From: an uncultured Chloroflexota bacterium
GTDB lineage: Bacteria; Chloroflexota; Chloroflexia; Chloroflexales; Roseiflexaceae
Reading direction: 5' to 3'
DNA length: 44,250 bases
Assembly: GCA_937876225.1 (NCBI GenBank)
Contig: CALFIC010000174.1
Location: 1-44,250, forward strand
A program made the position numbers and the translations under genes. Under the pieces are notes generated by a model. It did no database searches. It saw only the letters and a list, made by a program, of their open reading frames with translations, and was not told the DNA's origin. Positions 38,773-44,250 of the stretch are shown piece after piece (position 1 is the first letter of the stretch; every line of letters begins with the position of its first letter).

Positions 38773-39301
38773 GTTTTTTGGCATAATCACCCAATCATAT
38801 GCCGCAATGTTTCCAAAATAACTTTTTTTCAGCAGGTCGTAGCGAATCGACTATCGCTCATGATAAAACTAATCATGCCATATTTGTGAATTAATTATTT
38901 ACATTGCTTTTTGTGCAAACAAAGTAACCAGCAATCACTCGGGCAGGATAACGGTGCACTATCATTTTTGTGTTGCATTCAAATTTAAAATACACGCTGT
39001 GGCTGTGGCTAATAACCAAAATTGATACTATTTTGTGCTGTTCATCTTTTTTGTTGATACCTGGGTGAATCCCGATAATAGGTAGGTTATAAATAGTAAT
39101 TATGCACATAGGTTTAGGAATTATTAAGCTAATTTATAGCATAAATACTGGTAATTTACTTGAAAATATGTTGTGCATATTCAAAAATGTTTTTAAATTG
39201 CGTAGGTATTTTTTGTCATAAACGACTGATTTTTTTGATGATAATAATGCATTGAGGGTACGGGTTTAATTATATAGTACACTTATTAACAATGAAAAAG
39301 G
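38773..39301. other. AT-rich intergenic stretch, no supported gene
   Basis: This is the middle of the divergent 1.1-kb gap between puf and the regulator gene. A minus-strand frame at 38891-39109 exists but has no ribosome site, family likeness or normal codon use. Nothing else was recognised apart from the low GC. Confidence 0.6.
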
Positions 39302-39360
39302 TGATTATAATCAGATATTTAGACAAAACATGTGCACATGCACATGTTGACAAAATATCT
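39302..39360. promoter_or_regulatory. Cluster of palindromes before the MerR-B12 gene
   Basis: TGATTATAATCA (39302-39313) is a perfect 12-bp palindrome of GAT-N4-ATC form. Next to it, AACATGTGCA-CA-TGCACATGTT (39327-39348) has exact 10-bp arms and is nested in AGATATTT (39313-39320) and AAATATCT (39353-39360). The second palindrome runs into the -35 box of the regulator promoter, a repressor or autoregulatory arrangement. Confidence 0.65.
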
Positions 39361-39374
39361 ACAAATACTATAAT
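39347..39374 (+). promoter_or_regulatory. Consensus promoter of the MerR-B12 regulator gene
   Basis: TTGACA (39347-39352) and TATAAT (39369-39374) are exact, with a 16-bp spacer. The predicted start near 39381 leaves a ~125-nt leader before ATG 39507. Confidence 0.72.
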
Positions 39375-39506
39375 GGGGCAATGACGTTATGATTAATCAA
39401 AGAAAAGGAGTAGACAATTAACGTCTATTTATTTGTAAAAGTATGTGTGTTTGTAGTTATTACAGTGTAGTGATAATTCATATACTTTATTTAATTGAGG
39501 TGGTCG

Positions 39507-40553
39507 ATGATTGATCAAATCCGACACTTACTTGCCTTTTCTGACACTGCACGTTACAACATTAAGGCGGTAGTACAACAAACCCAAGTCAATGTTTCGA
39601 CATTGCGGGCCTGGGAACAGCGTTACGGCGTCCCTCAACCGACCCGTACTGATCATGGGCATCGACTCTATTCTCAGCGTGATATCGAAATAATCAAATG
39701 GTTAAAAAAAGCGACTGAGGATGGAATCGCCATTAGCCAAGCAGTATCGTTGCTCCATGCGGATCCTGCAGCAGAGGCTACCGTGACCCCTGTGGCGGCG
39801 GCTCCGACGATGCGCTCGCAAGTGCATATTAGTGATGCCGGCTGGCCTGATTTGCGTCATCAGATTGCTGATGCATTGATGGTTGCCAATATGCGTCAAG
39901 CGCATGCCTTGATGAATACCGCGATTACCCTGTTCCCCGTTGATGCCTTGCTTTACGATGTCGTGTTGCCGATTTTGGATGACCTCGGCAATCGGTGGAT
40001 GTACGGCGAAAACTGCACAGCCCATGTCCAAGTTGCCGTGCAATTTATTCGCCAACGCTTAGCGGGGCTGATGCAAGTGCATGCCCCATTTGGGAATGGC
40101 ACTCGATTGGTGTGTGGGGCCAGTACCGGTGACGAGCACGACATTGGCTCGATGGTGTTTGCATTGTTGATGGAGCAACAGGCGTGGGACGTGGTATACA
40201 TGGGACCGAACGTCAACATCCAAGGGCTGAATGAATTCCTGTTGATGCAGGCACCTGCCGTGGTGGTATTGTCCGCATCGATGATCGATCACGTGGTGCC
40301 CCTACAACAAATCGGCCAATTGGTGGTATCGCTCCATCATCACGGCTTGCGATTTGGCTATGCCGGGCGGGTATTTGTTGATAATCCAGAGCTTTGTCGG
40401 CGGATGCCGGGTACCTATATGGGTGATGATTTTGTGACGGCGAGTCAGGCTGCGCTGGTGATGAGTGATGAGCTTGCCAATATGTCGTTTCCCAATCTCA
40501 TGAACACGAATCGCCTAAATTTAAGCGGTCGGGTGCGATTTGGGATGCAATAA
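39507..40553 (+). CDS. MerR-family regulator with cobalamin-binding domain (CarH/LitR-like)
   Basis: The 348-aa product has an N-terminal MerR HTH (RYNIKAVVQQTQVNVSTLRAWEQRYGVPQPTR, then HRLYSQRDIEIIKWL), a B12-binding-2 helical domain (~110-195) and a Rossmann B12-binding domain (~200-340). The latter carries DxHxxG in TGDEHDIGS, whose His is the lower cobalt ligand in this fold. The light-responsive CarH proteins have Wx9EH in the cap; here the Trp and WxxGE are present (WMYGE) but E-H is replaced, with a His at Trp+9, so photochemistry is uncertain. CarH-type proteins repress target promoters in the dark and release on illumination. Divergence from the puf operon suggests it controls antenna and pigment genes (inference). 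GAGGTGG precedes ATG 39507. Confidence 0.92.
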   Translation: MIDQIRHLLAFSDTARYNIKAVVQQTQVNVSTLRAWEQRYGVPQPTRTDHGHRLYSQRDIEIIKWLKKATEDGIAISQAVSLLHADPAAEATVTPVAAAPTMRSQVHISDAGWPDLRHQIADALMVANMRQAHALMNTAITLFPVDALLYDVVLPILDDLGNRWMYGENCTAHVQVAVQFIRQRLAGLMQVHAPFGNGTRLVCGASTGDEHDIGSMVFALLMEQQAWDVVYMGPNVNIQGLNEFLLMQAPAVVVLSASMIDHVVPLQQIGQLVVSLHHHGLRFGYAGRVFVDNPELCRRMPGTYMGDDFVTASQAALVMSDELANMSFPNLMNTNRLNLSGRVRFGMQ

Positions 40554-40583
40554 CCGTACCTATCAGCAAAGGAGCCATTGCAT

Positions 40584-41027
40584 ATGCGGGCACTCGAAGA
40601 CTGGCTGATAAATAGTGGTAACCGGGTTGCTACTGAACTTGATCGACGCTCTGATGTCATCTGCAAAACCGTTTCGCAACAACTCGAACGCAACTTTGTC
40701 CAGATGGGCTACAATCCCGAACGGATTGATGCAGTCCAATTCCAACAAAAAATGTTCCTCGAATCGCCCCGTCGGATGCACCGCTTGGTGCAAACCGCGT
40801 TGCGTTTACGGGCAGTCGAAATCATCGATCGCGAATGCAAGTGGGCGCTCAACGCCGTCCTTATGCACGGTGTTGAACGCCACCAAATGCATGCCATGGC
40901 GCGCTGGTATTTTGAAGCGTCGCGAACCTTTGCCACCATTGATTCGGCTGATCGGCGTTCGCTCGATATCTTGGAACATGTGTTTTTACACGCCCTTGAA
41001 TACAAATCCCCCACCCCACGTGCGTAA
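40584..41027 (+). CDS. Unrecognised 147-aa helical protein co-transcribed with the MerR-B12 regulator
   Basis: It starts at ATG 40584 with AAAGGAGC nine bases upstream, 30 bp after the regulator stop, and is closed by a terminator, so the two form an operon. The product is predicted mostly alpha-helical and soluble, with charged amphipathic segments (ELDRRSDVICKTVSQQLERN, RRMHRLVQTALRLRAVEIID). His and Cys are concentrated in DRECKWALNAVLMHGVERHQ and MHAMARWYFEAS. I know no family for it. A partner or antirepressor of the B12 regulator, as seen for other B12-type photoreceptor pairs, is possible but only from position. Confidence 0.8.
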   Translation: MRALEDWLINSGNRVATELDRRSDVICKTVSQQLERNFVQMGYNPERIDAVQFQQKMFLESPRRMHRLVQTALRLRAVEIIDRECKWALNAVLMHGVERHQMHAMARWYFEASRTFATIDSADRRSLDILEHVFLHALEYKSPTPRA

Positions 41028-41040
41028 TCCTCGTGTTGTA

Positions 41041-41070
41041 CCCGCCCAAGTACGTGCTTGGGCGGGTTTT
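41041..41070 (+). terminator. Terminator of the regulator operon
   Basis: CCCGCCCAAG pairs with CTTGGGCGGG around TACGTG, then TTTTG. It lies 13 bp after the stop at 41027. Confidence 0.92.
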
Positions 41071-41117
41071 GTGTCATAATATCGCCTAGTATGTCATATG
41101 TATGAGTGAAATAGGTT

Positions 41118-41831
41118 ATGCCACGTTTAATATGTTTTGGTGACAGTATCACCCAAGGCCGGATCGGCTCATCCTACGTCGATATATTACGCACCGCCTT
41201 GCCAAGTGTCGAGGTCGTTAATCGGGGCATCGACGGTGATACCACCTACAACTTGCTGATGCGTCTCGATGATGACGTGATTACCCAGCGCCCCGATTTG
41301 GTGAGTATCATGATTGGCTTGAACGATTTCGGTTCTGCGTATGGCGAAATCGTCAGTCGGCTCTATTACCGCACCATCAAAAAAATCCCTGTAGCTATTG
41401 ATATTCCCGCCTTCGAAGCGTTTTATGCCGGGATTATCAAGCGCTTGCAACAGGCCGGTATTCCTGTGGTGTTGTTTACCCAGACTACTATTGACGAAGT
41501 GCCTGATACCCCGGCACAAGCGTTGCTTGATGGCTATGTGCATGTGGTCTATCGCTTAGCGGCACAGTTTCATCTGCCAGTAGTTGATGTGCGGGCCGCT
41601 TTTGTGGCAACGATGCGGTCAGACCCACGCAACGGCCCCAAATACCACCTGCTACGGGTTGCCCAAGATGAATGGAATATCCAACGTGGAGCAGCCACCT
41701 ACGAGCAAATCACGCAGGACCGCGGCTTCCACCTGGTGGTCGATGGCGTTCACCTGAGTGCGGCTGGGGCACGACTTGTCGCCCAAACGGTATTGCCGAC
41801 GCTCAAACAATTACTCAATGTCGATGGGTAA
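41118..41831 (+). CDS. SGNH/GDSL-type esterase or lipase
   Basis: The 237-aa product shows the four SGNH blocks: ICFGDSITQG (Ser), NRGIDGDTTYNLL (Gly), SIMIGLNDFG (Asn), and DGVHLSAAGARLVA (Asp-x-x-His). It has no signal peptide, so a cytosolic or membrane-associated acyl-hydrolase is expected; the substrate could be a lysophospholipid, acyl sugar or carbohydrate ester. It has only a weak ribosome site (ATAGG). It stands 16 bp before murE, and the murE ribosome site overlaps its stop region, so they are co-transcribed. An envelope-related role would fit that pairing. Confidence 0.93.
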   Translation: MPRLICFGDSITQGRIGSSYVDILRTALPSVEVVNRGIDGDTTYNLLMRLDDDVITQRPDLVSIMIGLNDFGSAYGEIVSRLYYRTIKKIPVAIDIPAFEAFYAGIIKRLQQAGIPVVLFTQTTIDEVPDTPAQALLDGYVHVVYRLAAQFHLPVVDVRAAFVATMRSDPRNGPKYHLLRVAQDEWNIQRGAATYEQITQDRGFHLVVDGVHLSAAGARLVAQTVLPTLKQLLNVDG

Positions 41832-41847
41832 CGGAGGAAGTTTTATC

Positions 41848-43389
41848 ATGCAACAACAACCCATGGCATTTGCCCACGCCACTACCACCATTCCCGATGT
41901 GTTGGCGACGCAAGGTGATTTGCAGGTAGCCGTGACTGCGATTGTCTATGATTCGCGCCACGTGACGTCGGGGGCTATTTTTGTGGCCTATCGCGGTTTC
42001 CATATCGATGGCCATGCTCATATCGCCGACGCCATCGGCCGGGGCGCGGTGGCCGTGATCTACGAAGACCCGGCCTACGACGATCAAATCGGCGTCGCTG
42101 CCATCAGAGTCGCCAATGCCCGCCCGGCCTTGGGCCATGTGGCGGCAGCGCTGGCGCGCTACCCAGGCCAACAATTGCGCGTGGTTGGGATTACCGGCAC
42201 CGATGGCAAAACCACTACCACCTACCTCACTGCCAAAGCCTTGGATGTGGCAGGGCGGAGTTCGGGATTGGTCGGTACCGCAGATTTCAAAGTGGCCGAC
42301 AAGCTGTGGGCCAATGCTACCCGCCAAAGCACTCCCGAAGCCCCCGAAATCCAGGCCATGCTCCAACAAATGGTGGCCGCCGGCTGTAGCCATGCCATCC
42401 TTGAATCCACCTCACACGCTTTGTCGGCGCGCTGGCAACGCTTAGCCGGCAGTGGCTTTGATGTGGCAGTGCTGACCAATGTTACCAGCGAGCATCTCGA
42501 CTTTCACGGCAGTATTGCCCAATACCGGGCCGACAAAATGCGCTTGTTTGAGATGTTGGCTGATGCCAGCGATGCCCCCCTCAAGCAATCCAAAACAGCC
42601 ATCGTGAATGCCGACGACCCCCACTACAAATCTTTCCTCGCCGCCGCTCCCTTACGCGCCACGCGCCTAACCTATGGCGTGCATGCCCTAGCCGATGTGC
42701 GGGCGCGCAACGTGGTCAGTAGTGCGGCAGGATTGTTTTTTGACCTTGAATCACACTGGGGCAACCGCGCCGTCCACCTCAAATTAACCGGCGATTTCAA
42801 TGTCTGGAACGCCTTGGCGGCCTTGACGGTGGCCCTCAACGAAGGTGTGCCACTCGACGACGCCTTGGCGGCGATTGCCGCCATCGACGGTGTGCGTGGC
42901 CGCATGCAACGCATCGATGCCGGCCAACCCTTTACCGTGCTGGTTGATTATGCGCATACCCCGGCCGCCTTTGAAAAAGTCATGAGTATCGTGCGCCCGA
43001 TTACCCACGGGCGCCTGATTGTGGTGTTTGGCTCGGCAGGTGAACGTGACCGCGAAAAACGCCCGCAACAAGGGGCAATCGCCGCCCAATATTGTGATGT
43101 GGTGTTTGTCAGCGACGAAGACCCGCGTGGCGAAGACCGTATGACTATCATCGAGGAAATCGCCGTCGGTGCCCGTCAACACGGTCGCCGCGACGGCGTC
43201 GACTTGTTCCTCATCCCCGACCGCACCGACGCCATCCGGGCGGCCTTGGCGATGGCCGAGCCTACTGACATGGTGTTGTTGCTGGGCAAAGGGCACGAGG
43301 GGAGCATCATCCACGCCAACGGCTCCATCCCGTGGGATGAAGCCGCTGTGGCACGCACGATTTTGGCGGAATTAGGACACGCGAGTTAG
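41848..43389 (+). CDS. murE: UDP-N-acetylmuramoyl-L-alanyl-D-glutamate ligase MurE
   Basis: The 513-aa Mur ligase adds the third amino acid of the peptidoglycan stem. Seen: an N-terminal UDP-binding domain (YDSRHVTSGAIFVAYRG), the P-loop GITGTDGKTTT, STPEAPEIQ, NVTSEHLDFHGS, the carbamylated-Lys region YRADKMRLF, LTGDFNVWNALAAL, DYAHTPAAFE and a C-terminal FGSAGERDREKRP. The substrate-selecting motif reads DEDPRGED, unlike the DNPR of meso-diaminopimelate enzymes and closer to Lys/Orn-type MurE. This fits the ornithine peptidoglycan reported for Chloroflexi. ATG 41848 has CGGAGGAAG upstream; an earlier in-frame ATG lies inside the esterase gene. Confidence 0.95.
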   Translation: MQQQPMAFAHATTTIPDVLATQGDLQVAVTAIVYDSRHVTSGAIFVAYRGFHIDGHAHIADAIGRGAVAVIYEDPAYDDQIGVAAIRVANARPALGHVAAALARYPGQQLRVVGITGTDGKTTTTYLTAKALDVAGRSSGLVGTADFKVADKLWANATRQSTPEAPEIQAMLQQMVAAGCSHAILESTSHALSARWQRLAGSGFDVAVLTNVTSEHLDFHGSIAQYRADKMRLFEMLADASDAPLKQSKTAIVNADDPHYKSFLAAAPLRATRLTYGVHALADVRARNVVSSAAGLFFDLESHWGNRAVHLKLTGDFNVWNALAALTVALNEGVPLDDALAAIAAIDGVRGRMQRIDAGQPFTVLVDYAHTPAAFEKVMSIVRPITHGRLIVVFGSAGERDREKRPQQGAIAAQYCDVVFVSDEDPRGEDRMTIIEEIAVGARQHGRRDGVDLFLIPDRTDAIRAALAMAEPTDMVLLLGKGHEGSIIHANGSIPWDEAAVARTILAELGHAS

Positions 43390-44250
43390 CGGGCTGACTT
43401 GACGTCGCTGATGGCGGCGTCGAGCTTTTGCACCAGCTCGTCGACGTGATGGCGTTCGAGGATCAGCGGTGGTACCAACCGGATGACGTCGTCGCCGGCA
43501 GTGGCCACCAGCAGGTGATGGTTGTGGCCTGCTTCGCGCACGTCGTTGACGGGCAAGTTCATGCGGATACCGCGCATCAAGCCTCTGCCTCGCAATTCGG
43601 TGATTTCGCTGTGGCGGCTCATCAGCTCTTGGAGCGATTCGTCGAGGTAGTCGCTGGTGCTCTGGACGTGTTGCAAGAATTCGGGTGTGTTGATTTTGTT
43701 GAAAACAACTTGGGCGACAGCGGTGACAAAGGGACCTCCGGCAAAGGTCGACCCGTGGTCGCCGGCATGAATGGTGTCGGCGACTTTTTGGCGCATCAAA
43801 ATCGCCCCGATGGGCAAGCCGCCGCCGAGTGGCTTGGCGATGGTCATGATGTCGGGGGCGGCTTCGGCGGGATGCGCCCAAATCGTGCCGGTGCGACCGA
43901 TGCCACACTGGATTTCGTCATAAATCAACAGCGCATCAAATTTGTCACACAAGGCCCGGATTTTTTGTAGATAATCGAGGCTGGCAACCCGCAAGCCACC
44001 TTCGCCTTGGACCGGCTCGATGACCACGGCGCAGACATCGGCGGTAATCAACGATTCGAGTTGGTCGATGTCGTTGTAATCACCAAAGCGTACATCGGGC
44101 ATGACTGGCGCAAAGGGCGCGCGGTATTTTTCGCGGGCGGTGATAGCGACGGCGCCCATGGTACGGCCATGGAACGAACCGTCAAAGGCTACCACGGTGC
44201 TTTTGCCGTCGCCATGGCGGTCACGAGCGTAGCGGCGCGAAAACTTGATG
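43386..44250 (-). CDS. Acetylornithine/LysW-type aminotransferase (ArgD family), 5' end outside the window
   Basis: The frame stays open to the window edge (IKFSRRYARDRHGDGK.. before the apparent GTG at 44195), so the start lies outside. The visible ~287 residues are class III aminotransferase: AFDGSFHGRTMG, VIEPVQGEGG, IYDEIQCGIGRTG and the PLP lysine in TIAKPLGGGLPIG. The C-terminal RGRGLMRGIRM and DDVIRLVPPLI follow. The protein transfers an amino group from glutamate to an N-acetylated or LysW-carried semialdehyde in arginine or lysine synthesis; ArgD and related 4-aminobutyrate or ornithine aminotransferases are hard to separate on this part. It converges on murE with a 4-bp overlap of the stops. 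Confidence 0.92.
   Translation of the reverse strand, partial: IKFSRRYARDRHGDGKSTVVAFDGSFHGRTMGAVAITAREKYRAPFAPVMPDVRFGDYNDIDQLESLITADVCAVVIEPVQGEGGLRVASLDYLQKIRALCDKFDALLIYDEIQCGIGRTGTIWAHPAEAAPDIMTIAKPLGGGLPIGAILMRQKVADTIHAGDHGSTFAGGPFVTAVAQVVFNKINTPEFLQHVQSTSDYLDESLQELMSRHSEITELRGRGLMRGIRMNLPVNDVREAGHNHHLLVATAGDDVIRLVPPLILERHHVDELVQKLDAAISDVKSAR

Noticed and set aside
38891..39109. 72-aa minus-strand frame in the divergent gap
   Set aside because: AT-rich, no ribosome site, no recognisable features; it also crosses the putative regulatory region.
39507..40553. Confident call as a CarH photoreceptor
   Set aside because: The Wx9EH cap motif is not conserved (Trp+10/+11 are Val/Gln), so only the broader MerR-B12 class is supported.
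1..44250. tRNA, rRNA, riboswitch or insertion sequence
   Set aside because: Scanned by eye for T-loop GTTCGA-type motifs, transposase motifs and known riboswitch cores; none convincing. A cobalamin riboswitch near the B12 regulator was considered, but no B12-box-like sequence was found.

Overview
The window comes from a filamentous anoxygenic phototroph of the phylum Chloroflexota (Chloroflexia), most like the Roseiflexus-type 'red' lineage. The reasons are a single open reading frame that fuses reaction-centre subunits L and M, a tetrahaem PufC, short alpha and beta light-harvesting polypeptides of the Chloroflexi type, a complete chlorophyllide reductase set (bchX, bchY, bchZ), and Thr/Pro-rich low-complexity linkers of the TNTPTATNTP kind. 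No chlorosome gene is seen, but the window is too small to exclude them. No rRNA, tRNA, CRISPR array, insertion sequence or transposase was recognised.

Layout. 1-2.6 kb: two secreted proteins with the same C-terminal module, one cut by the window edge and one a trypsin-like protease. 2.9-8.0 kb: a PLP-dependent Cys/Met-metabolism-type enzyme, an overlapping pair of unrecognised genes (one a membrane protein with a Pro-rich repeat tail), and a tandem universal stress protein. 8.2-9.7 kb: three consecutive small tail-collar (Mdp-like) proteins, the last with a Tat-type signal and a long Thr/Pro/Asn-rich tail. 9.9-13.0 kb: cytochrome P450 followed by a GH3 glycosidase. 13.0-17.4 kb: a 34-bp tandem repeat block and a Dna2-like nuclease-helicase. 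17.5-23.3 kb: a MacA/MacB-type export system divergent from a two-component system. 23.3-26.9 kb: a LanM-like lanthionine synthetase whose dehydratase half looks degenerate, translationally coupled to a YggS-type PLP protein.

27.0-38.4 kb is the photosynthesis gene cluster, all on the minus strand. From promoter outward it reads pufB-pufA-pufLM-pufC (ending in a terminator), bchG (its own terminator), then bchF-bchC-bchX-DUF169-small membrane protein, and bchY-bchZ behind an intercistronic hairpin. It covers the late steps of bacteriochlorophyll a synthesis (3-vinyl hydration, C7-C8 reduction, C3 hydroxyethyl oxidation, esterification) plus the core RC-LH apoproteins. Early steps (bchH/D/I, bchM, the bchE/acsF cyclase, bchN/B/L, bchP) and carotenoid genes are not in the window.

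38.4-39.5 kb is an AT-rich divergent regulatory region. It holds a consensus puf promoter (TTGACA-N18-TATAAT, minus), a consensus promoter for a MerR-B12 regulator (TTGACA-N16-TATAAT, plus), nested palindromes and a 17-bp inverted repeat. The regulator (39.5 kb) has a MerR-type HTH and a cobalamin-binding DxHxxG motif and is the leading candidate for control of the cluster. It is followed by an unrecognised 147-aa protein, a GDSL/SGNH esterase, murE, and a convergent argD-type aminotransferase running off the window.

Best candidates for undescribed biology: the LanM-like enzyme with a CCG cyclase site and a damaged kinase-like dehydratase; the 50-aa membrane protein and the DUF169 protein inside the chlorophyllide-reductase operon; the MerR-B12 regulator with its operator and 147-aa partner; and the tail-collar triplet. 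All statements come from reading sequence by eye; no database search or structure prediction was run.
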